Shown here: positions 17,401 to 24,852 of the stretch, one piece after another
How positions within the stretch are numbered: the first letter of the stretch is position 1
How the letters are laid out: every line of letters starts with the position of its first letter
Assembly: GCF_001485215.1 (NCBI RefSeq)
Contig: NZ_BBWW01000001.1
Span: 3,100,001 to 3,164,000 of the forward strand
Origin: Leptolyngbya sp. NIES-2104
GTDB lineage: Bacteria > Cyanobacteriota > Cyanobacteriia > Leptolyngbyales > Leptolyngbyaceae
Length of the DNA stretch: 64,000 nucleotides
Direction of reading: 5' to 3'
The notes under the pieces: generated by a model
What the model was told of the DNA's origin: nothing
The model's database searches: none
What the model saw: only the letters and a program-made list of their open reading frames with translations
Translations under genes and position numbers: made by a program

Positions 17401-17927
17401 CGAATAATCTACTACAACCCTTGGTCACTGAGAATAAGTTAAGCCAGGATTGTGTTACTGAAGTTTGGTTTTTAGTTTTATTGAATGGACTCAACAATAG
17501 TCTGATAATTGCTACGAAACAAGACGAGGCAAGCCCTTCTCTTGGCTTTAATCCTGATTTTACGACGGGTTTGGAATTAATTCAGGTGTGTGCAGAAGTA
17601 TTCGCTCGTGCGAGTCCAGAACGTCGCACAAAATGGCTAGCTGAAACTTTAAAGCTTAGTCAAGCCGCGCGACGCTCCCTAAAGCAACCTTTTCTTCGTT
17701 CCCGTCATTATGAGAAATGGGACGCAGCACGAACTTGCGCTCTGTGGTTACAGAGTTTGATGCAACTGGTAGCTCAAACGAACAAATCGAATAATCAGTT
17801 AACCGATGAGGAGTTTGAAGTTCTACAGCAAGCTGCAACACACTTCGATGAAACTTTAGCAATCACTCGCGAAGCAGACTCGTTACCTGACAGAAAGTTA
17901 CTGTGGGAATTTACGGCAAAGCTCTAG
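14421..17927 (+). CDS. VPA1262-family-like large protein with phospholipase-D-like domain
   Basis: This 1168-residue protein starts with an LYLWLLERK region (residues about 37 to 45) typical of VPA1262 N-terminal domains, which occur in large bacterial proteins of unknown function often found on mobile DNA. Residues about 450 to 590 look like a PLD-type nuclease or phosphodiesterase half: KVLLIDPYFDSAGIHELI at about 450, then H547-D-R549-Y in an HxR variant of the HxK motif, and YHLSNSI where GSxN is usual. Only one such motif is seen, so a dimer would be needed for activity. The C-terminal 550 residues are helical and unassigned. No membrane segment is seen. An anti-phage role is inferred from context only. 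Confidence 0.65.
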   Translation: MSQSPSIPNLSQDLDTLSCDARLTEVFSGNSNEPCTLYLWLLERKQGKNDRDYQLLFSWVLPRLTGAVGQWGSFNSLSKWKSAPYEFRIHRLTFLHSGSAITDLVKRLCQGVTLGDACNQMDLPQPNAPLDQFCLGVSPNQIAQSFRVRPVIFLETSFSTLPIFDQLKPPTSPIDGISAFMGSLYRCDKLNLFCQANGEPLPQVDELARLCLNHLRDETGLDFRNADNQRLGNLEWLCFPAANQHEQSQISIDTDDAPNQVTVRITPGVLPTSSALIRCRGKNGGVIVLDQCQLVQVADSAEVPVSFEAKEHISSVTVTIWIQAPNSTSWELWYEHTSPTRWQVNLSLGLAGPQIDLPSDWLEKYANSRFRDQVEQSQKFNQVNYEQVRIGKTDTEPWIVAAKQIREFARKLFPFSSNGAFFPRGWANDETGRFSFFKWLQQLTNDPTASKVLLIDPYFDSAGIHELIARASAVQAEYVVLTTTQIKSDDDALETEDSLQVSDQSSEPQRAIRLKTACNQLQVLLKNLKFRLLDVRSTEGGKNQIFHDRYILVFGQNGDVKAGYHLSNSIQGATKAYPLLITTIPADVLPLVETYIATELLQPSNPRREVQTIFSTIAEQAEFSMSQHPTEIAAIPDANQFFAALLQDANLAYLTLSDLGERLQERGLYNTTTQEFELHETTANRVEAMLEQLTQTLLCADMDTCTRLWAGLAAWLDRTSEHEAYLAKITLVGGAALAAKLHTFVLQVPHALNLPVQSYHPNAQADALQLIDFVKRDFVSAVRDADRLLQITSAQMWQMCLNDRGLRYAAQALMTLDSAKLIDAVETLNQFLVDDRSTLDSLQFWSLAYSLSFIIQQLVWQLIINRFHNQQNDNLTQKMIESNLPSIRALAAYSLFPSNANQADQSPLDLQKIFTRLTQLSAIERIHVLAEWGFHLRIKANINRGETEAVRELRLAVFNEMRRNFPQELSLEEVSSISRRLSGPSEGAWARTTTNNLLQPLVTENKLSQDCVTEVWFLVLLNGLNNSLIIATKQDEASPSLGFNPDFTTGLELIQVCAEVFARASPERRTKWLAETLKLSQAARRSLKQPFLRSRHYEKWDAARTCALWLQSLMQLVAQTNKSNNQLTDEEFEVLQQAATHFDETLAITREADSLPDRKLLWEFTAKL

Positions 17928-18390
17928 AGCAAGTAATCTAAGCAGGGAATCGATGGCTACTCGCTTCGTTGCAAGTATTACACGCAATTCTTCTATAACT
18001 CTGTTGCTGACAGGGACTGCGAATCCATAATTGATGTGCTTGATGCCGTTTGTAGTGGTAAAACTGTGCAATGCCTTGATGCTGCCATCGCCACATCGAT
18101 CAATTCAGTCGAAACAGCATCGATTTCTTAAGCTCCTAAACGAGGCATCACAACAACTGGTAGGAGTTATGCCGCCAATGCTCCCAGTCCCACAAATTTT
18201 CAGATTCAGCCTGAGGTCCCCGGCATCATAGAATTGCCGGATTGCATATTGCCAATTCAGCAGAATTTCAGAAGAAATCGTTGGATGGCAAGCAGCTTTT
18301 GACGGTGCGCGGCAACTGTGTTGAATTGAGAACGCGACTGACAACCTTTATCGAGAGACTACTGAGGGACGAGAAAAGTTTTTTGGGACT
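17928..18390. other. Non-coding stretch with no recognised gene
   Basis: Frames here are short and unlike known proteins. The stretch separates the VPA1262-like gene from the tRNA-array promoter. It may hold decayed coding DNA, but I can name none. Confidence 0.4.
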
Positions 18391-18394
18391 TCCC

Positions 18395-18425
18395 TTGACA
18401 CGTTTGTAGTACATTGTATTATAAT
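18395..18425 (+). promoter_or_regulatory. Probable promoter of the tRNA array
   Basis: TTGACA at 18395-18400 is followed by TATTAT at 18417-18422 (16-bp spacing) or TATAAT at 18420-18425 (19-bp spacing). The -10 area lies in an inverted repeat, TACATT and AATGTA. No protein gene follows for 600 bp, so the tRNA array is the likely product. Confidence 0.55.
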
Positions 18426-18631
18426 GTAGTGAGACAAGGTTAAGGAGGAAAGAAATTTGGTCAAAGTCATAAATGGCTATTCAATCACAAATCCATTCAA
18501 GGTGCTTTAGATAAGCGGCTCTTATTGGATAACGCTGCCGAACCATGAAAACAGAATAAAATCCTTGATCCTAGACTAAGTGTCATTTTGTCGTAGATCC
18601 AGAACCATTTGTCACTATACAACCAGAATTT

Positions 18632-18656
18632 GTGGGTTCGACTCCCACCAGGGGCA
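18632..18656 (+). tRNA. tRNA fragment (T arm and 3' acceptor strand only)
   Basis: GTGGG-TTCGACT-CCCAC is a complete T arm and CAGGGGC-A follows as an acceptor strand. No matching GCCCCTG 5' strand is found upstream, and no CCA is encoded. The T arm is identical to that of the next tRNA. I read it as a decayed first member of the array. Confidence 0.55.
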
Positions 18657-18660
18657 CTGT

Positions 18661-18736
18661 GCTTCTGTGGCGAAACGGTAGACGCACTCGATCGAGGGTC
18701 GAGCTTTTGTGGGTTCGACTCCCACCAGAAGTACCA
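18661..18736 (+). tRNA. tRNA-Leu(GAG)-like, short variable region
   Basis: The acceptor GCTTCTG pairs with CAGAAGT, and A plus encoded CCA close the gene. The D stem is GCG/CGC with a Leu-type GGTAGACGC. The anticodon stem CTCGA/TCGAG encloses TCGAGGG, giving anticodon GAG (Leu). The variable region is only five bases (CTTTT), whereas bacterial tRNA-Leu normally has a long variable arm. The T arm is canonical. It belongs to the packed array. Confidence 0.75.
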
Positions 18737-18744
18737 TAGCACAA

Positions 18745-18822
18745 GCACCGAAGGCGGAAGTGGTCTACGCGCACACCCGATAAGTGTGTTACTAGCAGGT
18801 TCGAGTCCTGCTCGGTGTACCA
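18745..18822 (+). tRNA. tRNA-like gene, anticodon GAT (Ile) as read
   Basis: The acceptor GCACCGA pairs with TCGGTGT, then A and encoded CCA. The D stem is GCG/CGC, the anticodon stem CACAC/GTGTG, and the loop CCGATAA, so positions 34-36 are GAT. Position 33 is C instead of the near-universal T, which is odd and may reduce function. The T arm GCAGG-TTCGAGT-CCTGC is canonical. It starts eight bases after the previous tRNA. Confidence 0.7.
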
Positions 18823-18829
18823 AATTTAC

Positions 18830-18901
18830 GAGACGTTGGCATAGTGGCTGTGCATCGGATTTTTAATCCGACTTAGGTAGGTTCGATTCCTACACGTCTC
18901 A
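18830..18901 (+). tRNA. tRNA-Lys(TTT)
   Basis: The acceptor GAGACGT pairs perfectly with ACGTCTC and the discriminator is A. CCA is not encoded (CCT follows). The anticodon stem TCGGA/TCCGA encloses TTTTTAA, giving anticodon TTT. The variable region is CTTAG and the T arm GTAGG-TTCGATT-CCTAC. It starts seven bases after the previous tRNA. Confidence 0.85.
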
Positions 18902-18907
18902 CCTCAA

Positions 18908-18982
18908 GCCCCTATGATGCAACTGGAAAGACATCGCTTACTTAAAATAAGTGTTTTGCTGGTTCGAGTCCAGTCAGGGGTA
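18908..18982 (+). tRNA. tRNA-Leu(TAA)-like, short variable region
   Basis: The acceptor GCCCCTA pairs with CAGGGGT with one A-C mismatch at the inner end. The D stem is ATG/CAT, the anticodon stem GCTTA/TAAGT and the loop CTTAAAA, giving anticodon TAA (Leu). The variable region is again five bases (GTTTT), not the long arm of normal tRNA-Leu. CCA is not encoded. It is the last member of the array. Confidence 0.7.
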
Positions 18983-19037
18983 TGCAGAGACAGGGCAAAC
19001 GTATACATTTCTTCATAGAGGCTGAGTTATTCTAGCA

Positions 19038-19400
19038 ATGCGTGCAGAAGTAGCATCTACGAAAAATATGTCATTAGTCCCCAATCTCAAGGTCTCTCTG
19101 TTTTTGTTGTCTCTGTGTGTTCCCAGTACCTTGATTTTGAGATTGACAATCGAATGGTTCACAGTGATTCCACATTCACCAACATTCGCGTTTCTAAGCG
19201 GCAGTTACCCTGGCTATATTTTAAGGATGACATTCATTGGACTCATTTTTGGCATATTCAAAGCTGTGGTTGTCAATCTCATTGCTTTTATTCGTGCAAT
19301 TTCTGGTCGAAAATCACTAATAATCATTACAGTTGTTCTTACTCTATTGGAAGTAGTTTTCTACTTATTTCTGATGACTCTCACACTGCCCTTTGGTTAG
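19038..19400 (+). CDS. Hypothetical membrane protein
   Basis: This 120-residue protein has three hydrophobic segments: SLFLLSLCVPSTLIL, YILRMTFIGLIFGIFKAVVV and LIIITVVLTLLEVVFYLFLM. It starts 56 bp after the last tRNA. ATG 19068 (MSLVPN) is a possible later start. I do not recognise a family. It may be cargo of the mobile region. Confidence 0.5.
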   Translation: MRAEVASTKNMSLVPNLKVSLFLLSLCVPSTLILRLTIEWFTVIPHSPTFAFLSGSYPGYILRMTFIGLIFGIFKAVVVNLIAFIRAISGRKSLIIITVVLTLLEVVFYLFLMTLTLPFG

Positions 19401-19561
19401 CTCAGAGTTATCAGCACTGATCTTCAAGGATTCGTACTCATCTAGTTGCACTGGAGAACCTCGAAAGATCCGTTTTTAAGTACAAGCATTCTGTAAAAAC
19501 TGATTAAGCAAAGAGTTTTGCTCTAGAAGTGTCAAATTGATGAGTAAACGCATCCGTCTCT

Positions 19562-20477
19562 TTATGGTCGAGACAAATTAGAGGGTTGGGCAAGAACTTT
19601 CAGCAGATAGGTGTCGTCCCAACCTGCCTTGAGGCGCTTTGCCCGCATCCCGCCTTTCGCCGATTTCTCTTGAGTGAGTAGGTTAACGGCGAGATGACGA
19701 ATCACTGCTAGATTCTCGCTGCTATAGCCTGCGGTTGAACGAGCTTTATCCTCTTGGAAGGCAACATCGAGCATCCAATGCAATTGGTTTTCAATCCTCC
19801 AATGTCCTCGAACGGCTTCGGCAAAGCGCTCTGCATCGAGTGGTAAACTCAGCAAATAGTAGCGGAGTTCACAAGTCGTTTTACCGTTAACTTGACGTTG
19901 CGACTCAACGCAGCCAACCGTAGTTAACTTTGCCCAGTTCTCGGCTCCAATCAGATAGTCTGTGTTGCCCATCACCCAGTAGCGACGCAGTTCGACACGA
20001 CCATGCTTTTGGTCTTGCGTTTCATAGAAGTCATGTTCAACTCCGCGAAACTGCTTCTGACGAGCCTGATTGAATAATTGCTCTACGTCTTTATGCAAGT
20101 TACCCTGATTGCCTTTGAGCGCAAGGACATAGTCTCCTTGTTGTTCCACAATTTGCTGAGCAATTGCTGTTTGACATCCCATTGCATCAATACTCACGAC
20201 AGACCCTGCTAGATTTAGCACCCGCAGTAACTCTGGAATGGCTGTAATTTCATTGGACTTCTCATTCACATGGCGTTGTCCCAGCACAATTCGATTTTGG
20301 CTTGCCCAAGCACTCACTCTGTGAATGACGCTTCTCTTGCTACCCCGCTCATGGCTCCCACGCAGTGTTTTCCCATCCACTGCTATCAATTGTCCGTCAC
20401 TGATTTCAAACACCGCTTGCACCCAGTTCAAAAAACACTGCTGCATTTGTTCCGGTCGCAGTCGGGCGATTTCGTTC
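19562..20477 (-). pseudogene. ISAs1-family transposase, N-terminus missing
   Basis: The frame from 20446 gives 294 residues, and homology-like reading (ARLRPEQMQQCFLNWVQ) extends to about 20477. The DDE core is visible in IAVDGKTLRGS, VVSIDAMGCQ and the C-terminal VRGHWRIENQLHWMLDV. Full ISAs1 transposases are about 370 residues, so about 80 are missing. The lost end abuts a glycosyltransferase fragment, indicating a deletion or recombination joint. It cannot transpose on its own. Confidence 0.85.
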
Positions 20478-20667
20478 CTGCTCCGATGGGAAACTCTGAT
20501 TGTCCGATCGGATGAAATTCAATTCCTGCGGCATCTGCGTTAATTTGAGTATCTAAAAGATTGATTAACGTGACCCGATGACCGCGCTGCTGAAGTTCGC
20601 GCCCCAAGGTGGTCATCGGGTTAAGGTGCCCAGAACCCGGCGGACAGAATAAGCCAAAATGAGCCAT
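20460..20667 (-). pseudogene. N-terminal fragment of an MGT/UGT-type glycosyltransferase
   Basis: The start MAHFGLFCPPGSGHLNPM and then GRELQQRGHRVTLINLLDT are typical of the N-terminal domain of UDP-glycosyltransferase-like (MGT) enzymes. After about 65 residues the frame runs into the truncated ISAs1 element. The catalytic C-terminal half is not found on the far side of the element. The gene is dead. Confidence 0.8.
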
Positions 20668-20811
20668 GAATTTGAATAACGAGCGACGGTATTTAGTCTT
20701 TATTGAACTACGAATCTCACGAATCTATACACGTTCCAGGGGTTGATTTAGACGAGTGAGGGATGGCAAGAGCGGAAAATTGTCGATCGAGATTGAACGC
20801 CTTTTTTTAGT

Positions 20812-20985
20812 AATCCAGAGCGGGAGCAGTTTGAGCGGAATATGAATCGTCTGAAAGCGAGGGCAGAACAGATTCCGATCGAGATTGAGCAAGAGACGGC
20901 ACTGATTCGAGGCGGTTTGAAGATCAGACAGCGCGGCTATTTCTCTTGGCAGTCATGTTTTTAATTCCCCAAACTTTACTTGTTC
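20812..20985 (+). pseudogene. Fragment resembling the C-terminus of a defence-type helicase
   Basis: One frame reads NPEREQFERNMNRLKARAEQ and IPIEIEQETALI, and after a frameshift a second reads DQTARLFLLAVMFLIPQ. Together they resemble the tail of large SNF2/DEAD helicases found in restriction and DISARM-like loci, where a charged helix precedes an RLFPVAVTFLVP-like strand. No helicase core remains. The assignment is from memory of the family and needs a search. Confidence 0.4.
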
Positions 20986-21025
20986 CTAGTAGGCTAGAAA
21001 AGCTGATTTTAACGGCTGCTGATTT

Positions 21026-21529
21026 ATGCAAAAGACTCATGCCTTCGCAATTCTCGCCCCAGTCCCAGAGATGCACTTGATTTCTGGATTGGAAGCGATC
21101 GCACTTCAACTCGATTCCGAAGAATCGGATCAATTGCCAAAGGTTGCATTTGGCAGCATGGATTTTGAAGTGTTTGGAGAGGTTGAAAAACTGCGGGGCG
21201 GGAAAGCGGTCGAGATTTTGATTTATGCGTCTCATGCGAAAGGGGATCAACCGTTGCAGCCTGAAGCAACTTGGCGGGGATTATATATCGGGTCTGTCGG
21301 ATCGCGGCGGGGTCGCTATCCTGGAAAGGCAATTTTTCGCCCAAAATCGACGGCAACTGATTCTCCAACTTGGGCAGTCTTTTGGGAGGTGCAAGAATTA
21401 GAACGGCTAAAAACGCCGATTCCGATTAAGAGCTTAAAAGGAAAAGATAAGAAAGCGAATTATCAAACACGATTTATTCCCGAAGGTCCAGTTCTGATTG
21501 AATGTTCGGGCTACACTAGGGGCGCTTAA
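21026..21529 (+). CDS. Conserved cyanobacterial hypothetical protein
   Basis: This intact 167-residue protein has no motif I can name. It appears to be a mixed alpha/beta protein with a Lys-rich stretch (LKGKDKKANYQTRF) near the end. Its 3' end overlaps the 3' end of the integrase remnant on the other strand. It lies in otherwise decayed island-edge DNA, yet its frame is clean, so it is probably under selection. No membrane segment is visible. Confidence 0.55.
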   Translation: MQKTHAFAILAPVPEMHLISGLEAIALQLDSEESDQLPKVAFGSMDFEVFGEVEKLRGGKAVEILIYASHAKGDQPLQPEATWRGLYIGSVGSRRGRYPGKAIFRPKSTATDSPTWAVFWEVQELERLKTPIPIKSLKGKDKKANYQTRFIPEGPVLIECSGYTRGA

Positions 21530-21862
21530 ATTCGATGAATTTTTCCCACAAATCTGCCAGCGAGGTTTTTAGTGGCGCGTTGCCTCGGCTCACATGGAGC
21601 ATGTTCGAGGTCGCTTTGGTCGCAGTACTCAGCGCAGATTGCAGCTTGTACTTCTCCAATGTTTCATCGAACCGCTCAGAATATCTTTCTCGATCTCCCC
21701 AGCTTTGAGTTGGGCAAGACGACGATTCGTCGAGGTATCAATCAAACCCGTCGATCAATAATTCCGCCTACCGTCGTAGCTAAAAACAAGCTGTAAACGA
21801 CCGTCAGAACTCTTAACCTGAACCGTGCCCTTGAACGCTTTTCCTGGAGTGTTTGAGTACAT
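21516..21862 (-). pseudogene. Remnant of an integrase N-terminal arm domain
   Basis: From ATG 21862, preceded by an AGGAG site, the frame reads KAFKGTVQVKSSDGRLQLVF and then TGA where a Leu or similar is expected. It continues STGLIDTSTNRRLAQLKAGE and IEKDILSG. After a frameshift it goes on FDETLEKYKLQSALSTATKA to SLADLWEKFIEFKRP. This matches the arm-binding and core-binding N-terminus of a cyanobacterial tyrosine integrase. The catalytic domain is absent. It points at tRNA-Gly 170 bp away, a common integration target. Confidence 0.7.
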
Positions 21863-22029
21863 CAGAATCTCCTGGGGCGGGGGTTTCAGTCTTACCCCAA
21901 TAAACGACCGGAATCGCCTGAAAAACACCCAAACGCTAGTACTATCATACTAACTTTGCTGCCAAAGAAATATCACCGAGCCTGCTCAAAAGCCCGCGAA
22001 ATCAGGGCTGTGAGAGACTTCTGTTAGAA

Positions 22030-22101
22030 AGCGGGTAACGCGATTCGAACGCGCGACATTCACCTTGGCAAGGTGACGCTCTACCACTGAGCTATACCCG
22101 C
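22030..22101 (-). tRNA. tRNA-Gly(GCC)
   Basis: The acceptor GCGGGTA pairs with TACCCGC. The D arm is AGCTCAGTGGTAGAGC, and the anticodon stem CACCT/AGGTG encloses TGCCA with anticodon GCC. The T arm is CGCGT-TCGAATC-GCG type. It is a standard core tRNA and probably the attachment target of the old island to its left. Confidence 0.95.
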
Positions 22102-22252
22102 ATTTAGTACTTTATCAATATCTCAGATTGGTTTGGAATTGTCAAGCGAGGTTGATAGAAAAGTTGGAAGCACGATCGCAAATCATTCCGTCAAATTCAC
22201 GCCATCAGAGATAAGATTAGTATGAATATTCTTATTGTGATAGCGACATTCA

Positions 22253-22741
22253 ATGGTTCAGTACACCCTGGCTCAAAGCCCCGAAATCATTCTTACAGTT
22301 CCCGGTAAAGATTCGTCAAAAGCGCGAGATAAGGCGATGGATCAACTGATGGAATTGATGGACGAGGGCAAACTGCCGACCGACTTAGCCGATGGATTCG
22401 GTCCACAAAATTTTATTGAGGTCAAAGATCCAGGGAGTCAGCCCGCTAGCGATGAAGATGCAATTAATCAGGCTGTGCAAACTTTGAGTAGCCTTGCCAC
22501 GCTGAAATTGAAAGCACAAGAATCGCGATCGGAAGCCTTTCAAATTCGCAAACAAATTGATGTTCTTTTTACAGACGATCCGGTGACTGAAGAAGAAATT
22601 AACGGACTGAAAGAAGGCTTCAAGGTGCTGAAAAACTACGCACAAACGAATTTAAGATACCGTGAAGCGCGATCGCAAGCCGAAGAAGCGCGATCAATTC
22701 TCGATCGTGCACTGTCCGAGCCTGAAACGAAGAAAAAGTAG
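22253..22741 (+). CDS. Conserved cyanobacterial hypothetical protein
   Basis: This 162-residue, highly charged, mostly helical protein has a C-terminal coiled-coil-like region (LRYREARSQAEEARSILDRA). It has no signal peptide or membrane segment. I recognise the general type as a cyanobacteria-restricted protein of unknown function but cannot name it. It begins the core region after tRNA-Gly. The alpha/beta hydrolase follows after 80 bp on the same strand. Confidence 0.7.
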   Translation: MVQYTLAQSPEIILTVPGKDSSKARDKAMDQLMELMDEGKLPTDLADGFGPQNFIEVKDPGSQPASDEDAINQAVQTLSSLATLKLKAQESRSEAFQIRKQIDVLFTDDPVTEEEINGLKEGFKVLKNYAQTNLRYREARSQAEEARSILDRALSEPETKKK

Positions 22742-22821
22742 CAGAATCCGAACGATCGCGCCCTAGAATTTCTGGGGTCGCTCATACTATGATCAGGTTT
22801 AGTTAAGAAATCTTTACAAGA

Positions 22822-23718
22822 ATGACGACTACTGATCAAGCAAAAACGCTTCCAACTCTGGAAAAACTGACCTGGGAATGGCAAGGGCATTCGATTCAGT
22901 ACACGGTGATGGGTACGGGTCAGCCTCTAGTTTTGGTGCATGGGTTTGGGGCATCGATCGGGCATTGGAGAAAAAATATTCCGGTTCTGGCAGACGCTGG
23001 TTATCAAGTGTTTGCGATCGACCTTCTCGGTTTTGGTGGCTCTGCAAAACCTGCATTGAATTACACCGTCGATCTGTGGGTGGAATTGCTGCGAGATTTC
23101 TGGACTGCGAATATTCAGCGTCCGGCTGTGTTTGTCGGAAACTCGATCGGTGGATTGCTCTGCATGATGGTGTTAGCACAGCAGCCTGAAATTGCCGCAG
23201 GAGGTGTACTGCTCAATCCAGCAGGCGGATTAAATCATCGTCCAGAAGAACTCAATCCACCGCTACGGTTTGTGATGGGGACATTTTCTAAGCTGGTTGG
23301 TTCTAAGCAGTTTGGGGGCTGGATGTTTGATCAGGTGCGCCAAAAGCATCGAATTCGCAATAGTTTGAGACAGGTCTATCGCGATCCGGATGCAATTACT
23401 GATGAATTGGTCGATTTGCTGCATGAGCCGTCTTGCCATCCGGGAGCACAGCAGGTGTTTGCTTCAGTGCTGATGGCTCCTCCGGGACCAAGACCGACGG
23501 AGCTTTTACCGCAGATTCAGGTGCCGCTGTTGGTGATTTGGGGAGAAGCTGATCCGTGGACACCGATCGCGGGATCGAAAATTTATCAATCGCTGGTTGA
23601 ATCTCAGCCTGTCGAATTCGTTTCGATTCCGAATACCGGGCATTGTCCGCACGATGAGCGTCCGGAGGTTGTGAATAACTTGATTGTTCAGTGGCTCGAT
23701 CGACGGTTGGGGAAATAG
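22822..23718 (+). CDS. Alpha/beta fold hydrolase
   Basis: The 298-residue protein has the oxyanion region VLVHGFGASIGHW, a nucleophile elbow GNSIGG, an acid in WGEADPWTPI and the catalytic His in NTGHCPHDE. This is the complete triad of an alpha/beta hydrolase. Its overall pattern is that of cyanobacterial and plastid hydrolases related to pheophytinase and chlorophyll dephytylase, so a chlorophyll-phytol esterase role is possible. The substrate cannot be read from sequence alone. It is cytosolic by appearance. Confidence 0.85.
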   Translation: MTTTDQAKTLPTLEKLTWEWQGHSIQYTVMGTGQPLVLVHGFGASIGHWRKNIPVLADAGYQVFAIDLLGFGGSAKPALNYTVDLWVELLRDFWTANIQRPAVFVGNSIGGLLCMMVLAQQPEIAAGGVLLNPAGGLNHRPEELNPPLRFVMGTFSKLVGSKQFGGWMFDQVRQKHRIRNSLRQVYRDPDAITDELVDLLHEPSCHPGAQQVFASVLMAPPGPRPTELLPQIQVPLLVIWGEADPWTPIAGSKIYQSLVESQPVEFVSIPNTGHCPHDERPEVVNNLIVQWLDRRLGK

Positions 23719-23805
23719 TCAGTTTCACGGAACACCCTTATTGGTTAGAGAGGTTAGTCTCTAGATTGAAATCCTGAAACTCTGCCTAAAACAGTGAGGG
23801 TGCCC

Positions 23806-24852
23806 ATGAGCCTAGAAACGAACCCCGGAGATCAGTCTGCATCGAACTCCTCGGAGCGCGACACATTAATGCCGATCGAAGCATCTCTCGACTTGATTGA
23901 TTCTCCTGATGCCGATGTCACCGAGGCGAATCGCCTGTTGCAGCAAGGCATGGAACTCAATCAGCGCGGCGAGCTACAATCGGCGATCGCAACTTTGCAA
24001 AGAGCGCATCTCATCTTCTGGGAGACGGGCGATCAGCAGGGAACGAAACAGGCTCTAGAGGCTTTGGGATTGGTTTGTTACACGATGGGCGAATATGCGA
24101 AAGCGATCGAGTATTCGCAGCGGAGTTTAGTGTTAGCGCAACGGATTCGGCACTATCTCAGCAGCGTGAAGATTCTTGGGACATTGGGAAATGCGTATCG
24201 CCATCTCGCAGATCATGATAAAGCGATCGAGTATCAACAGCAGAGCTTAACTTTGGCGCAAGAACTGCGAGATCAGCGGAGTGAAATGGCAGCTCTGAAC
24301 AATTTGGGGTTGGCATACAAAGCGGCAAATGATCCACAAGCAGCGATTCAATGTGAGCGGAAAGCTTTAGAAATCGCTCAAGAGCTGCAAGATTATGTGG
24401 CAACGAGTCAGATTTTGAAGAATCTTGGTAATGCTTACTATGCGTTAGGCGACTTTGAACAAGCGATCGCCTACTATGAACAGCGGTTAACATTGGCACG
24501 TCAGTCAGGCGATCGACGTTTAGAAATGCAGGTGTTAAGGAACTTAGGAAATGCTTGCAATGTGATGGGAGAGCATGAAAATTCGATTACTTACAACTTG
24601 AAGCGGTTAGAGATTGCGAGAGTGATGAACGACGATCGAACTCAAGAGCAAGCATTAGGTAGTTTGTGTGTGGCTTACGAAGCTCTGGGACAAACTCAAT
24701 CTGCAATTCAATGTTATGAAGATCGATTGCAACTCGCTCGACAACATCAAGATGAACGGTTAGAACTCTACATCTTGACTAATCTTAAAGCAGCGTTTTC
24801 GATGTTGGGCGATTATGGAAAAGCCAGCGAGTATAGTCATCAACTAGCTTAA
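23806..24852 (+). CDS. TPR-repeat protein
   Basis: From ATG 23806 the protein has 348 residues; a GAGGG site lies five bases before this ATG, which favours it over GTG 23794. About seven tetratricopeptide repeats follow residue 45, with the recurring pattern GNAYRHLADHDKAIEYQQQS and LxLAQE. These repeats resemble the LGN/rapsyn type. It is likely a protein-interaction scaffold. Its stop overlaps the stop of the convergent GDSL gene by four bases. Partner unknown. Confidence 0.85.
   Translation: MSLETNPGDQSASNSSERDTLMPIEASLDLIDSPDADVTEANRLLQQGMELNQRGELQSAIATLQRAHLIFWETGDQQGTKQALEALGLVCYTMGEYAKAIEYSQRSLVLAQRIRHYLSSVKILGTLGNAYRHLADHDKAIEYQQQSLTLAQELRDQRSEMAALNNLGLAYKAANDPQAAIQCERKALEIAQELQDYVATSQILKNLGNAYYALGDFEQAIAYYEQRLTLARQSGDRRLEMQVLRNLGNACNVMGEHENSITYNLKRLEIARVMNDDRTQEQALGSLCVAYEALGQTQSAIQCYEDRLQLARQHQDERLELYILTNLKAAFSMLGDYGKASEYSHQLA

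Noticed and set aside
15574-17862. Several 66-91 codon frames opposite the VPA1262-like gene
   Set aside because: They are shadows of a long intact frame with normal codon use.
18609-18866. An 85-codon open frame
   Set aside because: It lies entirely across the tRNA genes and reads their stems, so it is not a protein gene.
21572-21796. 74-codon plus-strand frame
   Set aside because: It is the reverse of the integrase remnant, whose minus-strand reading matches a known domain.
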